Shown: in pieces, positions 8,484 through 16,925 of the stretch
Layout of the letters: every line of letters begins with the position of its first letter
Numbering within the stretch: the stretch's first letter is position 1
Translations under genes and position numbers: made by a program
The notes under the pieces: generated by a model
Told to the model about the DNA's origin: nothing
The model's database searches: none
What the model saw: only the letters and a program-made list of their open reading frames with translations
Assembly (NCBI RefSeq): GCF_001894925.1
Contig: NZ_BCXD01000001.1
Coordinates: 310,001 to 374,000 of the forward strand
Length of the DNA stretch: 64,000 nucleotides
DNA from: Rhodococcus rhodnii NBRC 100604
GTDB taxonomy: Bacteria; Actinomycetota; Actinomycetes; Mycobacteriales; Mycobacteriaceae
Direction of reading: 5' to 3'

Positions 8484-9640
8484 CCCACCGCTCCGTCCGT
8501 CGTGTCCCCCGTGGGCATCACGTACGTCGTGAGGTCGCCGTTGTCCGCGGATCGGACCGTCACGGGCTGGTCCGGCCCTCGGAGATCGAGCAGCAGGTCC
8601 GCTGCGATCGCGGTGGCGATCGCGGGATACAGCGTCGTCATCGCGAATCGGATCGTCGTCGGCGTACCCGACACGACGGCCGTCAGCCGATCGCTGCCGG
8701 TCGCGGACTCGTTGCCGCTCACCACGATTCCCGTTTCGGTGACGTCGATCGACACCACGTCGGCCGCGTGGGCTTCGAGCGCACGCAGCAGGTCGGCCTT
8801 CGCCACCACGACACGTGTCTCCACGGGCCGCAGCGCGTCGAGCATCGCGCGATGGTCGGGAAACTGCCCGTCGACGAGCCTGCAGTACCGATCGCCCGCG
8901 CCGCGCGGCCGTATCCAGACGCCGTCGCCGATCGCCTCGATCCGAGCCGACGGTGAGTGCCGCAGATCGGTGAGAGCGGCGCGGAGGTCGTCGCCGTCGA
9001 CCGTTCCCACCCAGATCGTCCCGGTGGGCGCGGCGCCCGCCAGCGTCCGGACGGACATGCGGTACCGGTCGGTGGCGATCACCTCGACACTGCCCGAGCG
9101 TGCCTCGACGAGCACGCCGCCCAGCACCGCAATCTCCGGATCGCCGGAGACGGCGGTCAGGACCTGCTCGATCGCCGACGCCAGCACCGGGCCGCTCGCC
9201 TCGGCGACGACGATCAGAGGCGTGGCGGCCGACTCGGCCCTGTCACGCAACTCGGCCCTGCCACGCAGCGCGGCTTTCTCACGCAACTCGGCCCTGATCC
9301 GGACAGCGCGCTCCCGCACGGCCGCGGCATCGTCGACCACCGCATCGACGTGCTCGTCGACGAGTCGGATCCCCTCCTCCGGGTGCGCCGCGAGCACGGA
9401 CCTCACGCCGGCGAGCGGCATGCCGATCTCGCGCAGCCGTCGCAGCAGCACGGCGGACTCGAGCTGGTCCTCGCTGTAGAACCGATATCCGGACGCATCG
9501 TCGGTCTCGGCGGGCGGCAGCAGGCCGGCGTCGGCGTAGAAGCGCAGGGCGCTCGCGGTCAGCCCGCTGCGCCGCGCGAACGCTCCGATCGACATCGACG
9601 GCGGATCGGTGGGTGGAGTGCTGGGCGGTGAATCGGTCAT
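8480..9640 (-). CDS. MerR-type regulator fused to a DnaN beta-clamp-like region
   Basis: 386 residues. The N-terminus (about 16-85) is a MerR winged helix (MSIGAFARRSGLTASALRFYADAGL). A predicted coiled coil with an Arg/Ala/Glu-rich repeat (about 100-138) follows. Residues about 140-375 resemble DNA polymerase III beta subunit domains: GVLVEARSGSVEVIATDRYR (175-194) is like the clamp central domain, DGQFPDHRAML like the clamp's D-x-x-[FY]-P-D segment, and TVRSADNGDLTTYVMP like the clamp C-terminus ending in MP. It would bind DNA through MerR; the clamp-like half may dimerise or sense a ligand. MerR-DnaN-like fusions occur in annotated actinobacterial genomes, but I know of no defined function. 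A MerR-type palindrome lies upstream. Confidence 0.85.
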   Translation of the reverse strand: MTDSPPSTPPTDPPSMSIGAFARRSGLTASALRFYADAGLLPPAETDDASGYRFYSEDQLESAVLLRRLREIGMPLAGVRSVLAAHPEEGIRLVDEHVDAVVDDAAAVRERAVRIRAELREKAALRGRAELRDRAESAATPLIVVAEASGPVLASAIEQVLTAVSGDPEIAVLGGVLVEARSGSVEVIATDRYRMSVRTLAGAAPTGTIWVGTVDGDDLRAALTDLRHSPSARIEAIGDGVWIRPRGAGDRYCRLVDGQFPDHRAMLDALRPVETRVVVAKADLLRALEAHAADVVSIDVTETGIVVSGNESATGSDRLTAVVSGTPTTIRFAMTTLYPAIATAIAADLLLDLRGPDQPVTVRSADNGDLTTYVMPTGDTTDGAVG

Positions 9641-9654
9641 GTCGCCACCCTCGC

Positions 9655-9673
9655 CCTTCGACCTACTCGAAGG
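9655..9673. promoter_or_regulatory. MerR-type operator of the MerR-clamp gene
   Basis: CCTTCGA-CCTAC-TCGAAGG is a perfect 7-bp inverted repeat ending 15 bp before the ATG at 9640. On the minus strand a TTGACC -35 element (9672-9677) overlaps its upstream arm, the usual architecture of MerR autoregulated promoters. Confidence 0.65.
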
Positions 9674-9680
9674 TCAAGCC

Positions 9681-9710
9681 GCACGGGGTCGAACGGCACA
9701 GGGTCGAACG
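9681..9710. repeat. Two-copy 15-bp tandem repeat
   Basis: Two copies of GCACRGGGTCGAACG (9681-9695, 9696-9710), with a partial third to about 9717, between the acyltransferase stop and the MerR-clamp gene. No function is evident. Confidence 0.7.
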
Positions 9711-9748
9711 GCACGGATTCACGCAGCGAATGATCGAGCGGCGCAGCC

Positions 9749-10771
9749 TCACCCGAGAAACACGTTGCGACGCCGTGCGAGCAGCTTGTACAGCGTCTGC
9801 TGGATCGTCTCGCGGACGTGGTCGGTGACCTCGAACAGTTCCATCGGATCGTCCGCCGCAGCCTGGTCGTAGCCGTCGGTGACGATCGGCGTCCCGAACT
9901 CGATGTGCCACTTGGACGGCAGCGGGACGAGTCCGAGCGGACCGAAGTGCGGGAACAGCGGGGTGACCGGGAAGTACGGCAGCCCCAGCAGCCGGGCGAG
10001 GGGCGCGAGTTCGCCGATCTTCGGGTAGATCTCCTCCGACCCGACGATCGAGCACGGCACGATGGGCGTCCCCGTCCGCATCGCGGCCGACACGAATCCG
10101 CCGCGGCCGAACCGCTGCAGTTTGTACCGCTCGCTGAACGGCTTGCCGATCCCCTTGAAGCCCTCGGGAAAGACGGCGACGACCTCGCCCGCCGACAACA
10201 GCCGCTCGGCATCGGACATGCACGCGAGGGTGTGCCCCGCGCGCCGCGCGAGGTCGGCGACGACGGGCAACTCGAACGCGAAGTCCGCGGCGAGCATGCG
10301 CAGCGGCCGGTGGAGCGGATGGCGGTCGTGCACCGCGACCGATGCCATGAGCCCGTCGATCGGGACGACGCCCGCGTGATTGGACACCACGAGCGCCCCG
10401 CCCGTGTCGGGGATGTTCTCGATCCCGTGGACCTCGACGCGGAACCACTGATCGAACAGCGGCCGCAACGCGGGCAGCCAGACGTTCTCGGTGAAGTGTT
10501 CGTCGTAGCCGAACTCGTCGACCTCGTACTCCCCCGACATCCGGCACCGGACGAAGTCGGCGACGGCGACGATCGAGTCCGCCAGCGACCCTCGCACGAC
10601 GTCGAGCCGGGACGGCGGCGGCGGAGCGGCGACCACCGGTGCGGCCTCGTCCTCGGGACGGATCCCCGACGGGTGACGTTCGCGGCTCGCGGCCTGTGTC
10701 CGGGCCGCGACGGAATCGGTCGAGGGACCCCGAGCACCGTGCAGCGGGATGACCTTGGCTCCTTCGCTCAT
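9749..10771 (-). CDS. Lysophospholipid acyltransferase family protein (Rv0502-like)
   Basis: 340 residues. The acyltransferase signature NHAGVVPID (His/Asp motif) is followed by a FPEGFKGIGK substrate-binding motif and TGTPIVPCSIVG, as in PlsC/DGAT-like acyltransferases that load acyl chains on glycerolipid acceptors at the membrane. An N-terminal region of about 60 residues is proline-rich and unconserved. The ATG at 10771 overlaps the stop of a 7-codon reading frame created by a 20-bp duplication (10771/10791), which itself overlaps the galE2-like stop, so expression is probably coupled to galE2. The exact substrate is unknown. Confidence 0.87.
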   Translation of the reverse strand: MSEGAKVIPLHGARGPSTDSVAARTQAASRERHPSGIRPEDEAAPVVAAPPPPSRLDVVRGSLADSIVAVADFVRCRMSGEYEVDEFGYDEHFTENVWLPALRPLFDQWFRVEVHGIENIPDTGGALVVSNHAGVVPIDGLMASVAVHDRHPLHRPLRMLAADFAFELPVVADLARRAGHTLACMSDAERLLSAGEVVAVFPEGFKGIGKPFSERYKLQRFGRGGFVSAAMRTGTPIVPCSIVGSEEIYPKIGELAPLARLLGLPYFPVTPLFPHFGPLGLVPLPSKWHIEFGTPIVTDGYDQAAADDPMELFEVTDHVRETIQQTLYKLLARRRNVFLG

Positions 10772-10787
10772 GCGCCGGCTCCCTCGC

Positions 10788-11915
10788 TCATGCGTCCCCC
10801 TTGGCCCAGCCGCGCGGCGCGACGACGTCGAGCAGTACGCGTTCGACGCGATCGACGAGCCCGTCGGTGGGCAGCGGCGCCGCACGGGCGGCTCTGGCGA
10901 GATCGGCGAGTGCTTCCGCCGTCGTCCAGCTCGGCTCGAAGCCCAGTTCGGTGCGCATGCGGGTGGTGTCGAGGCCACAGCCGAACTGGAAGTACTCGGG
11001 CTGCTCCTGCGTGTACGAACGCATGATCGGTCCCATCGCCGAACGCCCGGCGCCGTGGAACAGTGCGCTCGGGATCGGCATCGCGATCCGCCCCAGCCGC
11101 CGGATCGCCTGCGACAGCATCACGACGCCGTCGCCCGCGATGTTGAAGGTGCCCGCCGGTCCGGTGAGGGCGGCGCGCTCGAGCGCGCCGAGGGCGTCGT
11201 GCTCGTGCAGGAGCTGGAACCGCGCGTCGCGGCCGGCGACGGTGGGAACGACGGGGGTGGTGACGTAGCGGCCGATCGTGCCGTTGAGCCGCGGTCCGAC
11301 GATGGGGGCGAGCCGCAGGATCGACAGCGCGAGGTCGGGTCGCCGTCGTGCGAGTCCGCGCGCGTACCCCTCGACCTCGATGCTGTCGCGGGCGTACGCA
11401 CCGGCGGGACGGCGCCGTGCGCTCATCTCCTCGGTGAACTTGGCCGGGTCCTTCGACGTCGATCCGTAGACCGCCGACGTCGACTTCAGGACGACGCGCC
11501 GCACGGACGGAGACTTCTGGCAGACGGCGAACAGCTGCATCGCGCCGATGACGTTCGCGTCCTTCATCGCCGCACGGCTCGACCCGCGCGGGACGCGCGT
11601 GAGCATCGCGGTGTGCACGACGGTGTCGACCTCGGCCTGCCGCACCACCTTGCCGACGAGCGGATTGCGGATGTCGGCGCGCACGAACTCGGCGCGGCCC
11701 ATACGGCGCAGCATGTCCTTGGACGGGATGAGCGAATCGACGGCGATCACGCGCTCGATGTCCGGGTTCTGCGCGAGCCTCGTCACGAGAAAGCCGCCGA
11801 GCAGTCTGCTCGCGCCCGTCACCAGCGCCACGCGCGGAACGCTCGTGCCTTCGGCCACCCCGTCACCCCCGCCCAGTTGTCGTTCGCCACCCGCCATCCG
11901 CTCGCGACCCGTCAT
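10788..11915 (-). CDS. NAD-dependent epimerase/dehydratase (GalE2-like, extended SDR)
   Basis: About 375 residues from the ATG at 11915; ATG 11897 and GTG starts further in are possible and no strong Shine-Dalgarno decides. Rossmann motif VTGASRLLGGFLVTRLAQNP is near the N-terminus, followed by DMLRRMGRAEFVRADIRNP and LKSTSAVYGS typical of GalE-type short-chain dehydrogenases. The usual YxxxK is not clear (YARDSIEVEGY), so epimerase activity on UDP-sugars is uncertain. It corresponds to M. tuberculosis Rv0501. It forms a two-gene unit with the downstream acyltransferase, suggesting a cell-envelope glycolipid role, which is inference. Confidence 0.85.
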   Translation of the reverse strand: MTGRERMAGGERQLGGGDGVAEGTSVPRVALVTGASRLLGGFLVTRLAQNPDIERVIAVDSLIPSKDMLRRMGRAEFVRADIRNPLVGKVVRQAEVDTVVHTAMLTRVPRGSSRAAMKDANVIGAMQLFAVCQKSPSVRRVVLKSTSAVYGSTSKDPAKFTEEMSARRRPAGAYARDSIEVEGYARGLARRRPDLALSILRLAPIVGPRLNGTIGRYVTTPVVPTVAGRDARFQLLHEHDALGALERAALTGPAGTFNIAGDGVVMLSQAIRRLGRIAMPIPSALFHGAGRSAMGPIMRSYTQEQPEYFQFGCGLDTTRMRTELGFEPSWTTAEALADLARAARAAPLPTDGLVDRVERVLLDVVAPRGWAKGDA

Positions 11916-12061
11916 CGGTTCGCGACCGGTCGCCGCACTCCTGCGCAGCACGTCTCGTGTGATCCAGCCTACGGTCCCTGCGGTCACAGAGTAGAGGCGG
12001 CGGACCGAGGATACGAGTGATCGGGCCGACGCGCGCGGCGCTCGGCACCGAGAAGACACGA

Positions 12062-12090
12062 ATGCCCGCCACCGAGACGGTGACGGGCAT
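12062..12090 (-). terminator. Stem-loop downstream of the bTHX gene
   Basis: A 29-bp hairpin with 13-nt arms (one mismatch) and a 3-nt loop starts 15 bp after the stop of the small ribosomal-type gene. On the minus strand it is followed by a T/C-rich tract. It fits a Rho-independent terminator. Confidence 0.7.
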
Positions 12091-12104
12091 CGGGTACCGG
12101 CGGA

Positions 12105-12206
12105 CTACTTACCGAGTTTCCGCCGCTGAACGCGGGTGCGGCGAAGCAGCTTGCGGTGCTTCTTCTTCGACATGCGCTTGCGTCGCTTCTTGATCACTGA
12201 ACCCAT
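12105..12206 (-). CDS. Ribosomal protein bTHX-type / AURKAIP1-COX24-like small basic protein
   Basis: 33 residues, [20 protein letters not shown] followed by [13 protein letters not shown]; almost half are Lys or Arg. The sequence matches the very short 30S-associated protein conserved across Actinobacteria (Rv0500B in M. tuberculosis). It binds ribosomal RNA in the small subunit. It is read leftward, with the BldC-like gene 192 bp upstream and a terminator hairpin just downstream, so it is probably expressed alone and strongly. Confidence 0.93.
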
Positions 12207-12303
12207 AGCGGGTGTTCCTCACGTTCTTCTCTCGCATTTGTCGCGCACGCGCCGTCACGTACGCCGCGCCGTTCGGCGCAGGAGTCCCGATCCGTCATCG
12301 TAC

Positions 12304-12360
12304 CGGTGCGATGCACCGACACGAAACCGGGCCGTCGCCGCACACCCCCGGACGGGGGTG
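12304..12360. terminator. Paired hairpins between the excisionase-like and bTHX genes
   Basis: Two inverted repeats: CGGTGC-GAT-GCACCG (12304-12318) and CACCCCC-GGAC-GGGGGTG (12343-12360). The second lies about 40 bp past the stop of the excisionase-like gene on the minus strand and could end its transcript. Confidence 0.45.
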
Positions 12361-12398
12361 GCGGCACGGTCCTTCGATCGGGCTTTCGGCAGCCGGAC

Positions 12399-12647
12399 TC
12401 AACCGGCGTCGAAATACGAGGTCTCGAGATAATCGTGCACCGCTTTGGCGTGCACACGGAAGGACCTGCCCACTCTGACAGCGGGCAGCTCCCCACTGTG
12501 CACCAACCGGTACACGGTCATCTTCGAGACCCTCATGAGCGACGCGACCTCGGCCACCGTCAGAAACTGCGGACCACTCACGGTGGACCCGCCGTCCGAC
12601 GATGCGCCTCGGGTCGTGTCGACCAACGGCTTCTTTCCAGACGTCAT
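12399..12647 (-). CDS. BldC/excisionase-family helix-turn-helix protein
   Basis: 82 residues. The segment FLTVAEVASLMRVSKMTVYR is a MerR-like winged helix-turn-helix of the excisionase/BldC type, followed by HSGELPAVRVGRSFRVH. Small stand-alone members of this family in Actinobacteria act as transcription regulators rather than phage excisionases, and no phage genes are near. It matches Rv0500A by position between proC and the bTHX gene. DNA targets are not evident from the sequence. Confidence 0.9.
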   Translation of the reverse strand: MTSGKKPLVDTTRGASSDGGSTVSGPQFLTVAEVASLMRVSKMTVYRLVHSGELPAVRVGRSFRVHAKAVHDYLETSYFDAG

Positions 12648-12804
12648 CGACCACTACCTCCGACACGTTCCGTGTCGCCGGCTTCCCCTCCGGCGATACA
12701 GACACGCACGTGCTCACCCGAGCTTACCGGGACTGGTGGGGTCACTGCGACGGGTGTGTGAAAACGATTGCGGCCGCAGCGCAGTCGTCACGAACCGGTG
12801 CGGA

Positions 12805-13617
12805 TCACTCCGCCTTGCCGCCCAGTTCCGCCGAACGCCGGGCCGCGGCGTCGACGGCGTCGTAGAACGCCGTGCGCAGCCCGCCCGCCTCGAGTTCGCG
12901 CAGCGCGGCCGCCGTCGTGCCGCCGGGCGAGGTCACCGCGGCACGCAGCTCGGTCGCGGAATCGCCCTCGCCGAGCATCGCCGCCGAGCCGCAGAGCGTC
13001 TGGACGACGAGCTCGCGTGCCACGGGCCGGCCGAGGCCGAGCGCCACCGCGGCGTCGATCATGGCCTCGGCCACGAGGAACACGTACGCCGGACCCGAAC
13101 CTGACACGGCCGTCACGGCGTCGATCTGCGACTCGGGAACGGTCGCGACGCGGCCGACGGACGAGAGAATCCCCTCGATGAGATCGAGTTGACCACTCTG
13201 AACGTGGCGACCGGGCGCGAGCACGCTCATGCCCTCACCGACGAGCATCGGGGTGTTGGGCATGACCCGGACGACGGGGAATCCGGCGGGGAGCCGCTTC
13301 TCGTAGAAGCTCGTCGGAATCCCCGCGGCCAGCGAGACGAGCAGCTGTTCGGTCGAACCGTCGAGGTCGGCCTGCGAGATCTGCGCGACCGTCGCCTCGA
13401 CGTCGGCGGGCTTGACCGCGACGACGATGACGTGCGCGCCGTCCACCGCGTCGACGGTGTCGGTGACCCTGACGCCGTAGCGGTCGGCCAGCTCGCGCGC
13501 GCGCTCCTCGGCTCGTTCGCCCACGACGAGGTCCTTGACCGGATGCCGGGCAGCCAGCAGTCCCGACACGAGTGCCTCACCGATCCGGCCGCCGCCGATC
13601 ACCGCAATTCTCGTCAT
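12805..13617 (-). CDS. proC: Pyrroline-5-carboxylate reductase
   Basis: 270 residues. Last step of proline synthesis, NAD(P)H-dependent reduction of pyrroline-5-carboxylate. The Rossmann motif MTRIAVIGGGRIGEAL opens the protein, VRVMPNTPMLVGEG and the C-terminal signature region AVSGSGPAYVFLVAEAM are diagnostic. The ATG at 13617 is preferred to ATG 13638 because it starts directly at the Rossmann strand. It overlaps the C-terminal end of the upstream MerR gene by 41 bp in another frame, suggesting co-transcription. Confidence 0.95.
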   Translation of the reverse strand: MTRIAVIGGGRIGEALVSGLLAARHPVKDLVVGERAEERARELADRYGVRVTDTVDAVDGAHVIVVAVKPADVEATVAQISQADLDGSTEQLLVSLAAGIPTSFYEKRLPAGFPVVRVMPNTPMLVGEGMSVLAPGRHVQSGQLDLIEGILSSVGRVATVPESQIDAVTAVSGSGPAYVFLVAEAMIDAAVALGLGRPVARELVVQTLCGSAAMLGEGDSATELRAAVTSPGGTTAAALRELEAGGLRTAFYDAVDAAARRSAELGGKAE

Positions 13618-14260
13618 GGGGGCCAGCATGCCACGCACCCGCCGGTGGATCGGACGGTGGCGTCAGCATCTCGGAGGCGAGGTCACGATGCGCGAGTCTG
13701 CGCAGCGCCGTGAGCACCGGCTCGTAGACCGCGGTGCCGACGACGGCGTACCGCACGGCGTCCTCGCGGCCGCGGGGCAGATGCTCGACGTCGTACTTCG
13801 CGACACCGAACGCGTGCTCGCCGTACGCCGCGAGCCGCTCCGGCGTCACCGGGATTCCGGCGGATTCCGCGCGGGCGAGCGCCTGTTCGAGTTGCGCGAT
13901 CGCCGGGTAGTCCGGGTCGAACGTGAGGCCGATGACGTCGGCGGCCGCCCGGGCCCGGGGATACCGCTCGTCGACGTCGTCGGTGGGATAGGGCGGCAAC
14001 TGCGCGATCGCAGTGCCGAGCGCGGCGAACAGCCCCGGCTCCGGGGAGTCCACGACGTCGAGCACGGCCTTGATCCGCGGCAGCGGAAGCCCGACACCGG
14101 CGAGGGCACGCACGAGTGCGAGCCGCCGGACGTGCTCGTCGCCGTACTCGGCGCGTGTCGCGGAGGTCGGCGCGCCCGGCATGAGCAGGCCCTCACGCAG
14201 GTAGTACTTGATCGTCGCGAGCGGCACTCCCGAACGCTCGACGAGTTCGGCCATCTTCAC
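13577..14260 (-). CDS. MerR family transcriptional regulator
   Basis: 227 residues, GTG start with a strong AAAGGAG Shine-Dalgarno 9 bases upstream. N-terminal winged helix MKMAELVERSGVPLATIKYY, then a long all-helical effector region without obvious Cys metal-binding clusters, so it more probably senses a small molecule. The gene is divergent from a small membrane protein, with a perfect GGATAGT palindrome between them. The end overlaps proC by 41 bp. Confidence 0.88.
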   Translation of the reverse strand: MKMAELVERSGVPLATIKYYLREGLLMPGAPTSATRAEYGDEHVRRLALVRALAGVGLPLPRIKAVLDVVDSPEPGLFAALGTAIAQLPPYPTDDVDERYPRARAAADVIGLTFDPDYPAIAQLEQALARAESAGIPVTPERLAAYGEHAFGVAKYDVEHLPRGREDAVRYAVVGTAVYEPVLTALRRLAHRDLASEMLTPPSDPPAGAWHAGPHDENCGDRRRPDR

Positions 14261-14286
14261 CGCGATGATCTCCTTTCGTTTCGGGC

Positions 14287-14317
14287 TTGACCCGACGAGT
14301 GGATAGTAGGACTATCC
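14287..14317 (+). promoter_or_regulatory. MerR-type operator/promoter in the divergent intergenic region
   Basis: TTGACC (14287-14292) precedes the perfect inverted repeat GGATAGT-AGG-ACTATCC (14301-14317). A 19-bp spacer from TTGACC would place a -10 at about 14312, inside the palindrome, the long-spacer arrangement of MerR-activated promoters. Additional GATAG repeats follow to 14330. The membrane protein gene at 14374 is the likely target. Confidence 0.6.
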
Positions 14318-14373
14318 ATAGATAGATAGTTCAGGTATCCAATGCTTCTCCAGTCGCACCCCCGGAGGTCGCC

Positions 14374-14790
14374 GTGTCCCCTGTCCTCGTCCTCGTCACG
14401 GGTGTCACCGTCCTGACCGTCGTCGACATCGCGTTCGGCGGCACGTTCCTGCTCCGTGTCCACAGCGGCGGCGTCGCTGCGAACCCGCTGCAGAAGACCT
14501 TCTTCCGCGCCGGCCACGCCCACGCGGGCGTACTGGTCACCCTCGGCCTCGTCGTCGCGGTGCTGACGACGGCGGCCGGCGTCTCCAGTGGGCCCGCGAT
14601 CGCCGGGAGCGTGCTCGTGCTCGCATCCGCTATTCTCGTTCCGGCGGGATTCTTCCTGTCGGTGCTCGGCCGCGACCCGCAGTCGCCCGGCCGCTGGATG
14701 GTGTCGGTGTGGATCGGCGCCGCGTGCCTCTCCGTCGGGCTCGTCGTGTCCGCCGTGACGCTGATCCACGCCGGGATCACCGCACTGTGA
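14374..14790 (+). CDS. Small four-helix membrane protein under the divergent MerR
   Basis: 138 residues, GTG start after a CGGAGG-like Shine-Dalgarno. Four hydrophobic segments are visible, at about 3-25, 45-67, 70-92 and 108-135. The first contains FGGTFLLRVHSGG and the second follows FFRAGHAHAGVL, whose His residues might bind a metal or haem. No named family is recognised. Control by the adjacent MerR gene is inferred from the divergent layout and palindrome. Confidence 0.82.
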   Translation: MSPVLVLVTGVTVLTVVDIAFGGTFLLRVHSGGVAANPLQKTFFRAGHAHAGVLVTLGLVVAVLTTAAGVSSGPAIAGSVLVLASAILVPAGFFLSVLGRDPQSPGRWMVSVWIGAACLSVGLVVSAVTLIHAGITAL

Positions 14791-14808
14791 CGTCCGAGCC
14801 GAAAGGGC

Positions 14809-15675
14809 TCAGCGTCCCGTCGGGTCGGTGACGCGGAGGTGCTCGCGCGCGAAACCGAGCGCTTCGTCGAGCAGCGTCGAACGCTCGCGGCGCGTGCGCG
14901 CCGACTGCGTGTTGACCTCGATCACGGCGTGCCCCCGAAAACCCGCGTCGACGATCCGCCGGCACACCTGCGCGACATCCTGCGTGCCACGGCCCGGGAT
15001 CAGATGCTCGTCGTGCGACGCACCGTCCCCGTCCGCGAGATGCAGATGCGCGAGCTGCCCGCCCATCCGGCCCGCGATGTCGAGCGGGTCGGTCCCCGCC
15101 GTCGCGGTGTGCGAGAGATCGAGCGTGTAGTGCCGGAAGCCGGTGTCGGTCGGGTCGAACGACGGGCTGAACGCCGACACCGCGGGCCCCGGTCCACCAC
15201 GGCGCCGCAGCCGTTCGGCGGACTTGCCGAACAGCCCGTCCGCGCGCATCGGAAACATGTTCTCGACGGCGACGGCGACCGCGCTCCCCGACTCGAGCCG
15301 CTCGACCTGCTCGACGAAGCCCTCGGCGTACCGGCGCTGCCAGCGGAACGGCGGATGCACGACGACCGTCTCCGCGCCGAGTTCCTCCGCGACCCGGACG
15401 GACCGGTCGAGCTTCGCGACGGGATCGGAACCCCACACGCGCTGCGAGATGAGCAGGCACGGCGCGTGCACCGCGAGAACCGGCATCGAGTACGTGCGCA
15501 CGAGCCGCGCCACCGCACCGGGATCCTGACTGATCGACTCGGCCCACACCATGAGCTCGATGCCGTCGTACCCGAGTTCGGCGGCGTACCGGAACGCCGC
15601 CTCCGTGTTCTCGGGATAGACCGACGCCGTCGACAGCCCGACCCGGACGGGGTCGTCCCCGCTCCCCCAGGTCAC
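14809..15675 (-). CDS. Sugar phosphate isomerase/epimerase (AP-endonuclease-2-like TIM barrel)
   Basis: About 288 residues. Conserved segments VGLSTASVYPENTEAAF, GYDGIELMVW, HAPCLLISQRVWG, VVHPPFRWQRRYAEGF, VAVENMFP and HYTLDLSHTATAGTD place it in the xylose isomerase-like TIM-barrel family with His/Glu/Asp metal ligands. It corresponds closely to Rv0498. The GTG at 15675 is chosen because it lies 5 bp after the stop of the preceding gene; no clear Shine-Dalgarno is seen, so coupling is likely. It is the last gene of the unit Ppx-membrane protein-isomerase. The natural substrate is unknown. Confidence 0.87.
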   Translation of the reverse strand: MTWGSGDDPVRVGLSTASVYPENTEAAFRYAAELGYDGIELMVWAESISQDPGAVARLVRTYSMPVLAVHAPCLLISQRVWGSDPVAKLDRSVRVAEELGAETVVVHPPFRWQRRYAEGFVEQVERLESGSAVAVAVENMFPMRADGLFGKSAERLRRRGGPGPAVSAFSPSFDPTDTGFRHYTLDLSHTATAGTDPLDIAGRMGGQLAHLHLADGDGASHDEHLIPGRGTQDVAQVCRRIVDAGFRGHAVIEVNTQSARTRRERSTLLDEALGFAREHLRVTDPTGR

Positions 15676-15680
15676 CGCGA

Positions 15681-16925
15681 TCAGCCGGACGTCAGCATGA
15701 AGGCGAGCGGACCGAGCGTCACGACCATGCCGACGACGACCGCGATCACGAAACTCACGATGTCGTCGGTGCGGCGCAGGATGCGCACGACGGCGACGAG
15801 CCCGACGATGACCAGGACCGCGAGGACCAGCGCGACCCACGGCAGCGAGCCCCACAGCCGCTCGAAGCCTTTGAACATCAGGGCGCCCGCAGCGACGGCA
15901 CCGACGCCCTGAGCCGCGAGAATCGCCCACTCCTTCACCGAGGTCGAGCCCTCGCCCTCGGGGGTGTCGCTCTCGGGCGCGTCGGCGTCGGCGTCGGTAT
16001 CGGCGTCCGCGGAGTCGTCGGCCTGCCGGGTCTTCACACCCTTCGCGGTCGTTGCCGCCTTCGCTGTCGTGGCCGCCTTCGAGAACCCGCCGGTCTTCGA
16101 GGGCTTCTTCGCGGCGTCCGGCTCCGCGTCATCGCTCGATGTCGCGTCGTCGCCGAGTTCGGGCTTGTCGATGAGGTCGGTCTCGCCGTCGAGGGCCGTG
16201 GCGCGCGAGCGACGCTGTCGCATGAGGTCGGCCGCGAGCGTCGAGCCCGAGAGCAGCGGCGGCTCGCTCACCGTGCTGGTGCCCGGCTTCCCTGCCGTGG
16301 TCTCGACTGCCGCGGGCTTCGCGGCGGGCATGCTCGGGGTGGGCGGGGGCACGGGGGCCGCTGCACGCCGCGACGGCGCGGCCGGCTTCTGCTCGGTCTT
16401 CTGATCCGCCAGAGGAACGGACGCCGACGGGGCGGGCGCGGGCGTCTCGACGGGAGCGGGCTCGGGGCGACCCCGATCGAACGCGGAGACCGTGACCCAC
16501 GAACCCTGGTTCGCGCGCGAGGTGGACCCGCCCGACCGCGAACGGGACGCGGGCCCGGGATTCGTCGGTGTCGGGTCCGGTGCGGCGGGGGCGGTGCCCG
16601 ACGGCATCGACGGCTGGACCTGAGGCGTCGGACGGGGCGCAGCCGCGGCGGGCCTGCGGTCGGCCGGACGCGGCGCTTCCTTCGTCGCCGTCGCGGCCGC
16701 AGCGGGTGCTGCTGCCGGTGCCGGCGCGCTCCGCTCGGAACGGCTCGCGCCGGAGCGTCGTGGGCCGTCGCGGACGACTGGGATCTCCCCGGTCAGCTCC
16801 GCGACCGAGATGCCGCCGCCGCTCGCACCACGCCGGCGGCGCCCGCCGCTGCTGCTCGACCCGACCTGGCCGCCGTTGCGCTTCAGCAGCTCGGCGACCG
16901 AGATCTGCTGGCTGTCGTCGCTCAT
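15681..16925 (-). CDS. Ala/Pro-rich membrane protein with three C-terminal helices (Rv0497-like)
   Basis: 414 residues. The first about 310 residues are low-complexity Ala/Pro/Ser/Arg sequence, with two short repeats of ISVAELL/ISVAELT near residues 8 and 39. Three hydrophobic helices follow, roughly [37 protein letters not shown] and [17 protein letters not shown]. The ATG overlaps the ppx stop (ATGA, 16922-16925). Layout matches Rv0497 between the Ppx and isomerase genes. The long disordered region is probably cytoplasmic. The function is unknown. Confidence 0.85.
   Translation of the reverse strand: MSDDSQQISVAELLKRNGGQVGSSSSGGRRRRGASGGGISVAELTGEIPVVRDGPRRSGASRSERSAPAPAAAPAAAATATKEAPRPADRRPAAAAPRPTPQVQPSMPSGTAPAAPDPTPTNPGPASRSRSGGSTSRANQGSWVTVSAFDRGRPEPAPVETPAPAPSASVPLADQKTEQKPAAPSRRAAAPVPPPTPSMPAAKPAAVETTAGKPGTSTVSEPPLLSGSTLAADLMRQRRSRATALDGETDLIDKPELGDDATSSDDAEPDAAKKPSKTGGFSKAATTAKAATTAKGVKTRQADDSADADTDADADAPESDTPEGEGSTSVKEWAILAAQGVGAVAAGALMFKGFERLWGSLPWVALVLAVLVIVGLVAVVRILRRTDDIVSFVIAVVVGMVVTLGPLAFMLTSG

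Noticed and set aside
12399-12647. Phage or integrative element excisionase
   Set aside because: No integrase, attachment repeats or phage genes nearby; synteny with Rv0500A favours a chromosomal BldC-like regulator.
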